NCBI RefSeq assembly: GCF_000753865.1
Contig: NZ_JQFW01000049.1
Span: 124,001 to 188,000, forward strand
DNA length: 64,000 nt
Direction: 5' to 3'
DNA from: Alteromonas sp. LOR
GTDB taxonomy: Bacteria > Pseudomonadota > Gammaproteobacteria > Enterobacterales > Alteromonadaceae
Notes under the pieces: generated by a model
What the model was told of the DNA's origin: nothing
Seen by the model: only the letters and a program-made list of their open reading frames with translations
Databases searched by the model: none
Program-made: the position numbers and the translations under genes
Part shown: in pieces, positions 26,568 through 37,208 of the stretch
Layout of the letters: each line of letters starts with the position of its first letter
Position numbering within the stretch: the first letter of the stretch is position 1

Positions 26568-27875
26568 TTAGAAGCGGTGGTTAACCTGTACGCTAAGAAT
26601 ATGCGCAGTGGCAGATTGAGTACCCACAAACGTAGACGTTAATGTACCTTGCTCATTCAGCGCTCGCGTTTTGTTGATATCCGCTTCTCGGCCATTGATG
26701 TAAACATAGGCGCCATCAACAGAGGTATTTTCACTAAACGAATACGTAAAGCCACCTGAAACCCAATGGCGATCGGTATCTGGAATACTGAGTGAACGGT
26801 TTTCTACCGTAACCACACCATCGTCGTAGGCATAACCTGCGCGTAGAGTAAGCTCATCGCTGAACAAATACGTAACACCAACAGATACGCGCAACGAGTC
26901 ATCAAAGTTTTCTTGTTTGATCAAAAAGTCAGAACCATCGCTTAAATTAGCTTCTAGCTTTTCAAAGGTGCTCCAGTCGGTGAACGTTAAACTGGCCTGT
27001 ACCGACCATTGACTGTCTAGTTTTTGGTTTACTGCCAGCTCAGTGATAGCTGCTAAATTCAAATCTAGGCTACCAGGCTGATTTAACGAAGGCGTAATTT
27101 GTGAACTTACCTCACCACTTAACGTTAGCTCAGTTTCAGCGCGATAAGACAACGCGATGTTCGTCATGTCTGTTGGCTGCCAAAAAGCGCCTACATTCCA
27201 TCCAAAGCCCCAATCTTCCCCTTCCAACTTAAAAATAGAGGTTGTAGCAGGCACTTGCGTTTGCAGTGCATTGCTCAGTATTGGCGATAAACTATTAGAG
27301 ATTGCTGAGCTTATTTCTGCATCTGCAAAAGTAGCGTTAATACCTGCGCCTAGCATTAGCTGCTCATTCACTTTATAAGAAACAGCAGGGTTAATGGTAA
27401 TTGAGCGCACCTCTGCTGCATCGGCAAAGTGCAGTGCGTCAAAGTCATCGCTGTAGTCAGAGCGAAGTCCATAGGTAGTAAATACGCCCACGCCAGCAGC
27501 CCATTTGTCATTGATAGGCGTTGTATAGAAAATGCTTGGGACAATAGCGGTATCGGCAATGTCCTTGTTTGACGCATCGGTAGAGCCAATGGCTTGTCCG
27601 CCGGCGGCGTAGCTTACATCACCGCTAATATCTACGCTTGGCGCAATAACGCTAACCGAGCTGCTAAATTGTGACTGTGTAAACACGCCAATTGCCGCAG
27701 GGTTTGTGGCTAGAATAGAGGCGTTTTCGGGAGTTGCGGCTTGGCCTGCCATTGCGCGACCTAGGCCATTAGCACTGTGCTCGTTAACCTGAAAACCAGC
27801 TGAAAAAGCTGAAGAAGAAGCGAATGTTGTTAACGCTAGGCATACCGAGGCACGAAGAGAGAGCTGTTGCTTCAT
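26568..27875 (-). CDS. FadL-family outer-membrane hydrophobic compound transporter
   Basis: A 435-residue member of the FadL/TodX porin family for long-chain fatty acids or hydrocarbons. The signal peptide ends ASSSAFSA, followed by GFQVNEHSANGLGRAMAGQAA and ENASILATNPAA, the N-terminal hatch and NPA motif of FadL. The barrel ends in HRF with a terminal Phe. I moved the start to ATG 27875; the longer frame would begin with TTG at 27941 and put 22 residues before the signal peptide. It is monocistronic. Confidence 0.92.
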   Translation of the reverse strand: MKQQLSLRASVCLALTTFASSSAFSAGFQVNEHSANGLGRAMAGQAATPENASILATNPAAIGVFTQSQFSSSVSVIAPSVDISGDVSYAAGGQAIGSTDASNKDIADTAIVPSIFYTTPINDKWAAGVGVFTTYGLRSDYSDDFDALHFADAAEVRSITINPAVSYKVNEQLMLGAGINATFADAEISSAISNSLSPILSNALQTQVPATTSIFKLEGEDWGFGWNVGAFWQPTDMTNIALSYRAETELTLSGEVSSQITPSLNQPGSLDLNLAAITELAVNQKLDSQWSVQASLTFTDWSTFEKLEANLSDGSDFLIKQENFDDSLRVSVGVTYLFSDELTLRAGYAYDDGVVTVENRSLSIPDTDRHWVSGGFTYSFSENTSVDGAYVYINGREADINKTRALNEQGTLTSTFVGTQSATAHILSVQVNHRF

Positions 27876-28258
27876 AAAATACTCATTTGAAGAAAAAATT
27901 GCAGCGCGCATTCTACGGATAGGAGCACATTTGTTCAACAAAGCTAAATGCTATTCACGCACTTTTATCACTATTTTTACAATTTTAACGACACGTTCGC
28001 CGAATTTATAACCTAAAATGAAAACTGCACGTAAACAGCAAGCCTTCTTTATGTTAATGATGAAATATAGCTAGGCGCTCTACACACTCCTTCCAACTTG
28101 ATCACTTGAATGAAAATCGACCAACGCGTGTGTGTACTACTAGTATCTGTGCTACTTGTGTTTGAATGAATAGCCCCCACCCTTGTTAAACGCCTAAACC
28201 AAATAACAGTCCCTTTCTTTTTAAGGGAACTGATGGTTCACACTATAAGGAGGTAACC
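27876..28258. other. Intergenic between divergent genes
   Basis: 383 bases without a recognisable gene. It ends in an AAGGAGGTAACC Shine-Dalgarno for the oxidoreductase. Promoters for both divergent genes must lie here; I see no clear operator. Confidence 0.45.
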
Positions 28259-29257
28259 ATGGCTACCTACAAATCGATATCCCTTGTTCAGCGTCCTAGT
28301 GATAAAAAAATAGGGCCTCACCTTTTTGAAACCAAAGAACTAGACATTCCAGAGGTAAAAGACGGGCAGATACTGATAAAACAAACCCACATGTCTTTAG
28401 ACCCAGCGATGCTTGGCTGGATGAGTGAAGACAGAGAAAGTTATATTCCGCCTGTAGAGCTAGGTGAAGTGATGCGCTCAAGCGGCGTAGGTGAAGTTGT
28501 TAAGTCTAAAAACGCCAAATTCGCCGAAGGCGACAAAGTAATGGGCATGACTGGCTGGCAAGAATACGTATTAAGCGATGGCTCAGGGTTTAACAAGCTA
28601 CAGTCTGGTGTAACAGAAGAAATGGCACTGTGTGTATTTGCATTACCAGGGCTTACTGCAACAACAGGCTTGTATAACTTTGGCCACCCGAAAGAAGGTG
28701 AAACCATTGTAGTCACTGGCGCTGCGGGCTCGGTAGGGTCTATGGTAGGCCAGTTAGCAAAAGCGGATGGCTTACGCGTTATCGGTGTAGTGGGAAGCGA
28801 TGAAAAAGCGGATTGGATCGTCAACGAATTAGGTTTTGACGGCGCAATAAACTATAAAACTGATGATATTGAATCTAAGCTGGCTGAACTAACGCCTGAC
28901 AAGGTTGACGTTTACTTTGAAAATACAGGTGGCCCCATTCAGCACCACGTTTTCAATAGAATGAATGCACATGGTCGCATAGTGGTGTGTGGCATGATTG
29001 CCGACTACCAGGCTGACGAACCTTCAGCAGGTCCAAATTGGATCCCACTTATCAAAAAGCGTATTACCATTCGCGGTTTTGCTATGCCTGATCACTGGGG
29101 CGAACTACCTCAACTGCTTGAAAAGCTCACACCTTACGTTCAGCAAGGCAAAATAAAGTATCGCGCCCACGCCATCGATGGACTAGAAAACGCCGAGAAA
29201 GGTTTGAATATGCTGTTTGAAGGCAAAAATACAGGCAAGATGATTGTAAAACTGTAG
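28259..29257 (+). CDS. NADPH-dependent medium-chain oxidoreductase (CurA/PTGR type)
   Basis: A 332-residue zinc-independent medium-chain dehydrogenase/reductase that reduces alpha,beta-unsaturated carbonyls with NADPH. The nucleotide-binding motif is VVTGAAGSVGSMVGQLAK, and VDVYFENTGG is typical of the leukotriene B4 dehydrogenase/curcumin reductase branch. There are no structural zinc cysteines. It has a very strong Shine-Dalgarno, suggesting high expression. The physiological substrate is unknown; detoxification is likely. Confidence 0.92.
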   Translation: MATYKSISLVQRPSDKKIGPHLFETKELDIPEVKDGQILIKQTHMSLDPAMLGWMSEDRESYIPPVELGEVMRSSGVGEVVKSKNAKFAEGDKVMGMTGWQEYVLSDGSGFNKLQSGVTEEMALCVFALPGLTATTGLYNFGHPKEGETIVVTGAAGSVGSMVGQLAKADGLRVIGVVGSDEKADWIVNELGFDGAINYKTDDIESKLAELTPDKVDVYFENTGGPIQHHVFNRMNAHGRIVVCGMIADYQADEPSAGPNWIPLIKKRITIRGFAMPDHWGELPQLLEKLTPYVQQGKIKYRAHAIDGLENAEKGLNMLFEGKNTGKMIVKL

Positions 29258-29405
29258 AACGTTATAAGCTCTGCGTTTAAGCAGATGCTTTGTACACAAC
29301 ACACCATGGTTTGAGGCCTGCAGTACGGCGCAAATTGTGGTGTGTTTTATACTGTTTTGCCAATTAAGAATCTCCAATTCCGCTTAACTAATTAAGGTTC
29401 ACTAA

Positions 29406-30494
29406 TCAAAGCGCGGCAAGTTCGTAACAGGCCTTACCCTTATCTTTCGCTTTATACAGCGCTTTATCTGCAACACCAATAAGACTATCTATTGATGCAT
29501 CCCCGGGCGTATTGGTAATAACAGCGCCGATAGAGCAACTTATAAATGGATGCGCCGCATTAGGTGCATGAGCTAAGTTCGTCTCCTCCCAGCCCTGTAA
29601 GATTTTTTGGCAGCTTTGCTTCAGTTGCTCTTCATTCACGTCGCTAAGCACAACCACAAACTCCTCTCCACCGTAGCGGCCTATGATATCTGTTTCACGC
29701 TTAAATATGCCTCGCAGAATAGAAGATTGCTGACGTATCGCTTCATCACCCTGCTGATGGCCAAAGTGGTCGTTGTAGGCTTTAAAATCATCTAAATCTA
29801 ACATGATGACTGCTAATGACACCTGGTGGCGCTTTGCATAGGCCAAAAGGTTTTCGCTTTGATTGCGCAGAGCACGCCTATTAAGTAAGTCTGACAAGGG
29901 GTCGAACTTACTGAGCTTGGTAAGGCGATCATTGGTTTTTTTCAATAACGTGAGGCTTCTGTCTAAGCGATATTTTGCGTACGAGCACGTAAACAAAGAG
30001 GCGGCGACAAAGCCCACCGAAATAGGCATACGATCGCCATAGGCGGGTGCTAGCCACATCACCACAATAAAGCCAATTACATTGATTACTGCACTGGTAA
30101 TGGCAAAGCGAAAAGGAATGCCTAAGGCAAATACACAGTAAAACGCATATAAAATGGTTCCCTCATAGGGAAAAGCAAATTGATATTCCTGCCAGCAAAC
30201 CCAGATTACCCAGTAGTTGGAGTAAGTCAGTGCCACTAAGACAGTAGTAAATATATAGGCTCGGTAGTGAGAAAAGTGACGCCAAAATGACAGCACCAAC
30301 GCGACAAGAATAATCGGTATTTGAACAAAGAGGCGGTCATAGAGATAAATTTGATGCATGGGTTTTGGCAACAGGAAAAAGTCTGCAACCATAAAACACG
30401 CAACAATGAGTGCACCAATAATTAAGGCTATTCGAAGGCGAACTCGCTCTTTTGCTTTATTAGCCTGCAAGGAAAACGCCTCCGTGTTTTGCAA
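29406..30494 (-). CDS. Membrane diguanylate cyclase
   Basis: 362 residues: about six N-terminal membrane helices (residues 20-175), a short coiled linker and a GGDEF domain with intact active site GRYGGEEFVVV. An RETD inhibitory site lies five residues before it. Both substrate and feedback sites look functional, so it should make c-di-GMP. The input domain is a small membrane sensor I cannot name. It lies 63 bases downstream of the hybrid kinase, same strand, and may be part of the same signalling group. Confidence 0.92.
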   Translation of the reverse strand: MQNTEAFSLQANKAKERVRLRIALIIGALIVACFMVADFFLLPKPMHQIYLYDRLFVQIPIILVALVLSFWRHFSHYRAYIFTTVLVALTYSNYWVIWVCWQEYQFAFPYEGTILYAFYCVFALGIPFRFAITSAVINVIGFIVVMWLAPAYGDRMPISVGFVAASLFTCSYAKYRLDRSLTLLKKTNDRLTKLSKFDPLSDLLNRRALRNQSENLLAYAKRHQVSLAVIMLDLDDFKAYNDHFGHQQGDEAIRQQSSILRGIFKRETDIIGRYGGEEFVVVLSDVNEEQLKQSCQKILQGWEETNLAHAPNAAHPFISCSIGAVITNTPGDASIDSLIGVADKALYKAKDKGKACYELAAL

Positions 30495-30557
30495 ATGATT
30501 AATTTTATAATGGAGCTATGATTCTAGCGCAAGAACGTCCATTCACCCTAAAAATCA

Positions 30558-32459
30558 TCACAGATTTAGCTTCAATAAACTATTCCGTAAGCCATCGATA
30601 GTAATTGGCTTGGTAACAATATCGTTCATTCCCGCTTCTTTAAACGCAATATGTCGCTCCTGAAAGGCCTCAGCTGTTAAACCCACAATGGGTATTTCAC
30701 CAAGAGCCCCCGACAGCTTTCTTATACGACGAGTGGCTTCTATACCATCCATTACCGGCATGTGAACGTCCATAAATACCATGTCGATGCCGCCTTCTTC
30801 CACCTTATCAACGGCAAACATGCCGTTTTCTACGTGAGTAACGTTGCAGTTAAGCTGCTCTAACAAGGCTTTTGCTACTACCGCGTTAATCGCGTTATCC
30901 TCTGCTAACAGTACGTTTATTCCTTTGCGAAGTTGGGTTGCACCTTGTCCATTTGCGTTTGTGCCGCTTTCAGTGATGTCCACCTTCAGACGGCTTTTCA
31001 CCATGGCAGTGACCAAGAAGTTTGACCCCTCACCCACTTTGCTCATTACCTTAATATCACCACCCAATAATTCAGCGAGCTGTTTGGCGATAGAAAGCCC
31101 GAGCCCTGTACCGCCATACTGGCGAGTGATAGACGAATCTGACTGGGTAAACTTATCAAATATGTGGGCTAAACGGTCTTGCTCTATACCTATTCCAGTG
31201 TCTTTTACCGATATGATGAGCTTATTATCTTGGGTGTTTTTTTCAGAGGGCTTTTGTAGCTTTGCCGATATCGTTACCGTACCCTCGCGAGTAAATTTAA
31301 TCGCATTACTCACTAGGTTTATAACAATTTGGCGTAGCTTAGTAATGTCGCTAGTGACTGCAACATCATCAAGATTTTTACTTGAGTAAATCAATCGAGA
31401 GCCATTTGCACTGGCATTGGTCCCGAGCAAGGTGATCAGATCGCTCAGCATTTCATCAAGATTGAACTCCGCCATGTCTAACTCTGACATTCCAGATTCA
31501 ATTTTTGAAAGGTCTAATACATCATTGATCACGTTCGCCAAAATAGACGCTGACGCTTTCAAATCGGCAGAGTACTTTCGCTGCTTGTCGTCAAGCGGCG
31601 TGTCTAGCAATAATGTCGCAAGGCCCTGTATACCGTTTAATGGTGTTCTTATTTCATGACTCATTACCGCAAGAAAATCGGTTTTCGCACGGTTAGCCTG
31701 CTGCGCCTGATTTACATAATCAGCGATTTCCGCAGACATCACCTCTACATCTCTTGCTAAGCTACCAAGCTCATCGTCTTGCTGAACGTTAATATTCACC
31801 TGCTTATGGTCAATGGCTATTCTGCTTGCTGCATTGCGTATTTTTTCCACCGGCGCAATAACGAAGTATTGAGTCACCTTTCCCATCAAAAGAGCCACTA
31901 GCGCAACGGCAAACACGGTTACCAATATGGTCAGCCATGCAATTTTCGACAGCGAAGCCTGCAGCTCATCGGCTGGCTGAATAACGGTAAGCTTCCAATT
32001 CCAAGGAGAAAACGTAGTACATGCAAATAGGACATCTTGGCCATCGAACTGCGATTCACCAAATGCCAATTTGAAGTCGCTCACGGTAATCACCGATGCA
32101 CTGCTGGTATCAGGAATGCCTTGCTGATTTAACGTGGTGTAAAGGGTTTGCCGCGTGCTTTCGTCGCTAATTAAGAAATGACGCCCTGTTCGGGTATACA
32201 AACCTTCAAGTTCCTCGAACACTTCTTTTTGATAAGCCGTTCTAAATACGGGAACATTTTCAAGGCCTGAGTCTATTAATAGCGCTCTGCGATCCTCTAC
32301 TATTTCCATCACGTTGAAGGCCAATGTTTGAGTAAGTAGTTGATACTCTCGCTCTCGCACAGATTCGTAAGCAATTAGATAGGCCCAGTAGCCAGTTAAC
32401 GCCATACCAACAAATAATATTGGTATGTAAATCGCTAATAATTTTGATTTTATTCGCAT
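30558..32459 (-). CDS. Hybrid sensor histidine kinase/response regulator
   Basis: 633 residues: transmembrane helix (7-27), periplasmic sensor of about 140 residues, second helix (about 172-192), HAMP, HisKA with phospho-His in [13 protein letters not shown], ATPase with N-box [11 protein letters not shown] and G-boxes DTGIGI and GGTGLGL, and a C-terminal receiver with phospho-Asp in [13 protein letters not shown]. No HPt domain is present, so the phosphate must go to a separate protein. It lies 19 bases behind a periplasmic binding protein gene in the same direction; that protein may deliver the signal to the sensor. Confidence 0.95.
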   Translation of the reverse strand: MRIKSKLLAIYIPILFVGMALTGYWAYLIAYESVREREYQLLTQTLAFNVMEIVEDRRALLIDSGLENVPVFRTAYQKEVFEELEGLYTRTGRHFLISDESTRQTLYTTLNQQGIPDTSSASVITVSDFKLAFGESQFDGQDVLFACTTFSPWNWKLTVIQPADELQASLSKIAWLTILVTVFAVALVALLMGKVTQYFVIAPVEKIRNAASRIAIDHKQVNINVQQDDELGSLARDVEVMSAEIADYVNQAQQANRAKTDFLAVMSHEIRTPLNGIQGLATLLLDTPLDDKQRKYSADLKASASILANVINDVLDLSKIESGMSELDMAEFNLDEMLSDLITLLGTNASANGSRLIYSSKNLDDVAVTSDITKLRQIVINLVSNAIKFTREGTVTISAKLQKPSEKNTQDNKLIISVKDTGIGIEQDRLAHIFDKFTQSDSSITRQYGGTGLGLSIAKQLAELLGGDIKVMSKVGEGSNFLVTAMVKSRLKVDITESGTNANGQGATQLRKGINVLLAEDNAINAVVAKALLEQLNCNVTHVENGMFAVDKVEEGGIDMVFMDVHMPVMDGIEATRRIRKLSGALGEIPIVGLTAEAFQERHIAFKEAGMNDIVTKPITIDGLRNSLLKLNL

Positions 32460-32478
32460 ATTAACTCTTATCCATACC

Positions 32479-33492
32479 CTATTGATAAACGTGCTGTTCA
32501 GAGAGTTTCAGGTAATTTGAAGGTATGGGAAGCTGTAATTTAATAGCAGTGGTTACATTCACTGCTACGGTAAAGTTTTCAATTTGTTCTACAGGAATAG
32601 TTTCAGAAGAACCTAGCGCTAAAATACGCTCAGCCTTATTAGCGGCAGATATGCCAATATCTTGAGGCTGAGATACAATGCCAATAAGCGCCCCTTCCTG
32701 CACTGCCGACACACTCTCGGCAAACAAAGGCAGCAATCCAGTCTGCTTTTTTATATCTGCTATTAAATTGGGCGTTTCTATTAATGGCCCTGCAGATAAC
32801 CAATACCCATCAAGCGCTGTTTTTTCCGCTTTCAAAAGACGAATGATGTCTTCCTTCATTGTTTCTAAACCCGCTTCTTTGGCGATATAAGGCGTTTTAA
32901 TAGGAATAAACTGGATGTTTTTGTAAGCGGCTTGTCGCGCTAAAAGCGCATTCGCGGCATTAAACGAGGACGGATAGGTTGTATGAAGCAACGCAATTTT
33001 TTGCGTTTTAACGGGCTCGGATGCCTGAAAAACACCGTTCAATATATCGAGTTTTACTGTGGCATCCACCACATGGGATTCACCGGTAATGTTGCGTTTA
33101 CTCGTAGCACCAAAAGCGGGAACAATGCCTTCGGTAACCGGCTCAGAAACCACCATAAATAACTTTGGAATAGACAATAGTTCGTCTTTATTTAACACGG
33201 CACGTGTAGCAAGGGTAGCAAGCGACACCACGAGTTCGGGGGTAGATTCGGCTAACATGTCAGACAGCAGCGCATCGGCTTGCTCTACCGAACCTTCAGC
33301 GTTGTACACGCGAAAGTGAATGTCTTTATCGGGCATCAAGCGCTGTAGCTCGGCTTCAAACGCAATGCGTGATTCGGTAACAATAGCTACTGGAAGCGTC
33401 TCTATTATTGCTACATCTACTTTTTCTTTTGCCCAAGCAGAAAAGGTGACGATGGGCACAAAAACAAATAAAAGGTGAAGTACCCTTATCAT
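32479..33492 (-). CDS. Periplasmic ABC-type binding protein partnered with the kinase
   Basis: A 337-residue protein with a signal peptide ([15 protein letters not shown]) and the fold of the ABC_sub_bind family (PF04392-like). Visible are alternating beta/alpha segments, [26 protein letters not shown] and [28 protein letters not shown]. No permease or ATPase gene is near. Instead it is the first gene of an operon with the hybrid kinase, which suggests a ligand sensor. The ligand is unknown (relatives bind aromatic amino acids). Confidence 0.82.
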   Translation of the reverse strand: MIRVLHLLFVFVPIVTFSAWAKEKVDVAIIETLPVAIVTESRIAFEAELQRLMPDKDIHFRVYNAEGSVEQADALLSDMLAESTPELVVSLATLATRAVLNKDELLSIPKLFMVVSEPVTEGIVPAFGATSKRNITGESHVVDATVKLDILNGVFQASEPVKTQKIALLHTTYPSSFNAANALLARQAAYKNIQFIPIKTPYIAKEAGLETMKEDIIRLLKAEKTALDGYWLSAGPLIETPNLIADIKKQTGLLPLFAESVSAVQEGALIGIVSQPQDIGISAANKAERILALGSSETIPVEQIENFTVAVNVTTAIKLQLPIPSNYLKLSEQHVYQ

Positions 33493-33645
33493 CTTAATAA
33501 ACCTGTTAATTTTAGGTCTCGATAAGGCTAATCATAAAGTTTCTAAATTGATTTTCATAGGGTTAGTTCACCCATTTACAACCTTGAGTGAGCAGAGCTG
33601 CCTACTTTTATGACGCATTACCATGCTTCTTTATGTCCGCTCTTT

Positions 33646-34296
33646 TCACCCCTCTTTTCCTCCCACCATTTTCATTTGAAGTAACAAACCACCCCGAGTT
33701 ATTACACTCGCCCCATTCAGCACAATGAGAGGCCATGCCACTGCAATTGGCATAGTTAGCGCGAACGCTAATGTCGTCACATCTTTAATCAAAATACTGC
33801 GAAATAGCGCGGGCGATAGCGCACCTATTGCTTTGCTTCGCCTTACCACTATTAACTGATGCAGCGTACCTTGTATAAGCAGCGCGGTCACAATCAGCAT
33901 TAAGCTATTGGCCCCAAGCTTTGCCACGCTAGGATAAGGTCGAAAGCCCATTGAGCATAAACCTATTACCATTGCAGTGGCGCAAAGGCCTAGAACGAGC
34001 CCTGTGGGTATTGAGCGTCTGTCGTGCCACAGCTGAAACAAAATAACTAGGATTAGAAGTAGCGCACCAAAGCGAGTCCACACCAGGTAATGACTAAAAG
34101 GCTCTATGGCGATGCCAAAAATAAAGTTGGCATAAAACGCAAAAAAGCTTGAAGCGAACTGGTTCGTCGACAAGCTTTGGGTAGAAGACTGATTGCTCTC
34201 GCGCAGCTTCTCTATATTGATAATTTGTTTCGCCAATCCGTACCAGGTCAGCAAAAAAGCGACTGCGCTTACAGTACCTAAAATGTGGTACAACAC
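33646..34296 (-). CDS. Seven-helix membrane protein with PQ-loop-like repeats
   Basis: 216 residues with about seven hydrophobic helices. Two segments (LAKQIINIEKLRESNQSSTQSLS and LHQLIVVRRSKAIGALSP) resemble the helix-loop-LS pattern of PQ-loop/SWEET transporters, though the proline-glutamine pair itself is missing. The start is GTG at 34296 with GAGGAA Shine-Dalgarno. It follows glmS by 30 bases and is probably co-transcribed, so transport of an amino sugar or related compound is possible but not shown. Confidence 0.6.
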   Translation of the reverse strand: MLYHILGTVSAVAFLLTWYGLAKQIINIEKLRESNQSSTQSLSTNQFASSFFAFYANFIFGIAIEPFSHYLVWTRFGALLLILVILFQLWHDRRSIPTGLVLGLCATAMVIGLCSMGFRPYPSVAKLGANSLMLIVTALLIQGTLHQLIVVRRSKAIGALSPALFRSILIKDVTTLAFALTMPIAVAWPLIVLNGASVITRGGLLLQMKMVGGKEG

Positions 34297-34326
34297 ATGA
34301 TTTTCCTCAGTCGCTTCTAGTTACCG

Positions 34327-36159
34327 TTACTCAACCGTAACCGATTTTGCCAAATTACGAGGCTGATCCACATCTGTACCTTTTATTAACGCAACATAGT
34401 AAGAAAGCAGCTGTAGAGGCAGTGTGTAAATGATCGGGGCTATGGGGCCGTCGCAGTGAGGTACATTGATTACGCGCATCGACTCATCACCTTCAAATGC
34501 AGCATCTTTATCGGCAAATACATACATAATGCCGCCGCGAGCACGCACTTCTTCTACGTTCGATTTAAGCTTTTCTAACAGCTCATTGTTTGGCGCAACC
34601 ACGATCACAGGCATTTCATCATCGATAAGCGCAAGTGGGCCGTGTTTTAACTCACCCGACGCATAGGCCTCGGCGTGAATATACGAAATCTCTTTAAGCT
34701 TTAACGCCCCTTCCATTGCAATAGGGTACTGGTCGCCGCGGCCTAAGAATAGGCTGTGGTTTTTATCTGCAAACTCTTCTGCCAAATCTTCGATGCCGTT
34801 AGTAATAGCCAGCGTTTCTTCTAGCTTAGCAGGCAAGCTGTGAAGGGCTGCAACAATGCCGCTCTCATCACTTTCTAGCATGCCATTTTCTTTACCTAGG
34901 GCGAGGGTTAACATTAAAAACGCCGTTAGCTGGGTGGTGAAGGCTTTAGTAGATGCCACGCCTATTTCTGCGCCTGCGCGGGTCATAAAGGCTAAGTCAG
35001 ACTCACGGACTAGCGACGACCCGGGAACATTACAAATAGTAAGGCTCGACATATATCCCGACTCTTTCGCTAAACGAAGCGCTGCAAGGGTATCGGCAGT
35101 TTCGCCCGATTGAGAAATAGTAATAAGTAAACTATTTGGGTGTACTACGGACTTGCGATAGCGAAACTCTGACGCAATTTCTACGTTGCACGACACGTTC
35201 GCGTATTGTTCTAGCCAGTAGCGCGCGGTCATGCCGGCATGATAACTCGTACCACAGGCAATAATTTGCACATGTTTTACTTGCTTGAAAATAGCATCAG
35301 CGCCTTCGCCGAATACGTCAGGCGCTAACCCCGTTTCGGTAATGCGCTGCTGAAGCGCGTTTCGCACAACGGTGGGCTGCTCGTGAATTTCTTTAAGCAT
35401 GTAGTGACGGTAACCGCCCTTATCACCCGCATCGTGCTCTATATTAGACTCTACAACTTCGCGCTCTACTGGTGCGCCATGCTTATCAAAAATATCTACC
35501 GTGCGGCGAGTAATTTCAGCAACATCACCCTCTTCTAGGAAAATAAAGCGGCGAGTAACCGGTAACAAGGCCATTTGATCAGAAGCGATAAAGTTTTCAC
35601 CTAGGCCTAGCCCAATAACAAGAGGGCTTCCCGAGCGTGCTACTACTACACGGCTAGGATCTTCTTTGTCCATAATAACCGTGCCGTATGCACCGTGAAA
35701 TGTGTTCACCGCGCTTTGTACAGCGCTGAGCAAGTTCTTGCCAGACTTGAGCTCTTCATGAACTGTGTGTGCGATTGTTTCTGTGTCGGTATCACTGGTA
35801 AAGCGGTAGCCCTTTTCAGTTAACTGATTGCGAAGGCTTACGTAGTTTTCGATAATACCGTTATGTACAACGGCAACGCGTTCGCTGGAGAAGTGAGGGT
35901 GAGCGTTCGCTTCTGTTACACCACCATGAGTAGCCCAGCGTGTATGCGCAATACCCGTGCTGCCAAGTGCTTCACTGTTAGCTACCGCGTCAGCTAATTC
36001 TTGAACTTTTCCGGTGCGGCGAATGCGCGTTAGGTTTCCATCGCTTTGCAGTAATGCAACGCCTGCCGAATCATACCCGCGATACTCAAGGCGTTTTAGC
36101 CCTTCTAACAGAATTTCAACTACATTACGTTCGGCAACAGCGCCAACAATTCCACACAT
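34327..36159 (-). CDS. glmS: Glutamine--fructose-6-phosphate aminotransferase
   Basis: Makes glucosamine-6-phosphate from fructose-6-phosphate and glutamine, the first step to UDP-GlcNAc for cell wall and LPS. 610 residues. The N-terminal nucleophile Cys2 is in MCGIVGAV, followed by the glutaminase domain ([16 protein letters not shown]), then two SIS domains ([31 protein letters not shown]) and the C-terminal motif [13 protein letters not shown]. It lies two bases after a DeoR-family regulator gene, so the two are one operon. Confidence 0.98.
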   Translation of the reverse strand: MCGIVGAVAERNVVEILLEGLKRLEYRGYDSAGVALLQSDGNLTRIRRTGKVQELADAVANSEALGSTGIAHTRWATHGGVTEANAHPHFSSERVAVVHNGIIENYVSLRNQLTEKGYRFTSDTDTETIAHTVHEELKSGKNLLSAVQSAVNTFHGAYGTVIMDKEDPSRVVVARSGSPLVIGLGLGENFIASDQMALLPVTRRFIFLEEGDVAEITRRTVDIFDKHGAPVEREVVESNIEHDAGDKGGYRHYMLKEIHEQPTVVRNALQQRITETGLAPDVFGEGADAIFKQVKHVQIIACGTSYHAGMTARYWLEQYANVSCNVEIASEFRYRKSVVHPNSLLITISQSGETADTLAALRLAKESGYMSSLTICNVPGSSLVRESDLAFMTRAGAEIGVASTKAFTTQLTAFLMLTLALGKENGMLESDESGIVAALHSLPAKLEETLAITNGIEDLAEEFADKNHSLFLGRGDQYPIAMEGALKLKEISYIHAEAYASGELKHGPLALIDDEMPVIVVAPNNELLEKLKSNVEEVRARGGIMYVFADKDAAFEGDESMRVINVPHCDGPIAPIIYTLPLQLLSYYVALIKGTDVDQPRNLAKSVTVE

Positions 36160-36161
36160 GC

Positions 36162-37010
36162 TTATTCTCCATTAAGCGTGGCGACGATTACCGTCACGCC
36201 CTTATTTTCAATATTCGTTTTATCAGAATCACTGATGGTGTCATCGGTGATTAACACAGAAATTTTGTCCCAGCCCAACTCGAGGTTAGGCATTTTATGC
36301 AATAGTTTTTTTGCACTGGCCATTACCACCACTTTTGAAGCGGCATTGGCCATTGCGCGGGTGACTCCCGTTAATTCATTAAAGGTGGTGGTGCCTCTTT
36401 CAACGTCAATACCAGCGGCGCCAATGAACGCAATATCAAAACTATAGGCACTAACTAGCTGTTCAGCCATAGAGCCCTGAAATGACTGAGACAGGGCATC
36501 CCATGTACCACCAGCCATTAGTACCGTTGGCTCGGTATCGCACTGGGTTAAATAGTTGGCTGTGGATAGCGTATTTGTCATTACCACTAGGTCATCTAAA
36601 GCGGATAGATAAGGTAAAATTGCAGAAGTAGTAGAGCCGCAGTCAATCACCAGCTTGCTACCTGGCGTAACTAAATTGGCCGCGCATTGTCCGATGGCCT
36701 TCGAAAGGTCACTACCAGCTAGTGATGATGCTTCTGTTTTAAAAGAGGTAGAAGACACAGGGGTAGTGGAAGTAGCGGAAGGCGTTACTGCAGAGGTATT
36801 ATTAGCAGTACGTGATGAAGCAGCAGGCACAGCGCCGCCAAACTGCCTAATTAGCGCACCTTGTGCTGCTAATGCAGTTAAGTCTTTTCTTATAGTAACT
36901 TCAGACGCGTTAAATTGGCTGGCTAGCGTTTCTACACGTGTATGGCCATTGTCATTAACCCATTCCACTATGCCTTTGCGACGCTCATCAACCGAATGAC
37001 TGCTCTTCAA
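36162..37010 (-). CDS. DeoR-family regulator, probably of glmS
   Basis: 282 residues. An N-terminal winged helix ([22 protein letters not shown]; recognition part [11 protein letters not shown], with a GGAVPA turn) precedes a sugar-phosphate-sensing DeoRC domain ([30 protein letters not shown]). A low-complexity Ser/Thr/Ala linker of about 35 residues separates them. The stop is two bases before glmS; family members at this position regulate glmS in response to amino-sugar phosphates. Autoregulation of the operon is likely. Confidence 0.9.
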   Translation of the reverse strand: MKSSHSVDERRKGIVEWVNDNGHTRVETLASQFNASEVTIRKDLTALAAQGALIRQFGGAVPAASSRTANNTSAVTPSATSTTPVSSTSFKTEASSLAGSDLSKAIGQCAANLVTPGSKLVIDCGSTTSAILPYLSALDDLVVMTNTLSTANYLTQCDTEPTVLMAGGTWDALSQSFQGSMAEQLVSAYSFDIAFIGAAGIDVERGTTTFNELTGVTRAMANAASKVVVMASAKKLLHKMPNLELGWDKISVLITDDTISDSDKTNIENKGVTVIVATLNGE

Positions 37011-37208
37011 CTTGAACTACTTCTTTAAATACGGCGTTTCAGCTTTCACATTTGTATGCAGCTTTGTCGGGGCATAGTTTATTTGCCATACCTCAAAAAC
37101 AAACCGCATTTAAATATGAAAAAACGCTTATAACTTTCAAAACGAAAGCTATGAATTACAATTTGAAAGAATCGTAAGGTATTATGAAAGTGTGTTCAAG
37201 CACTTTGC

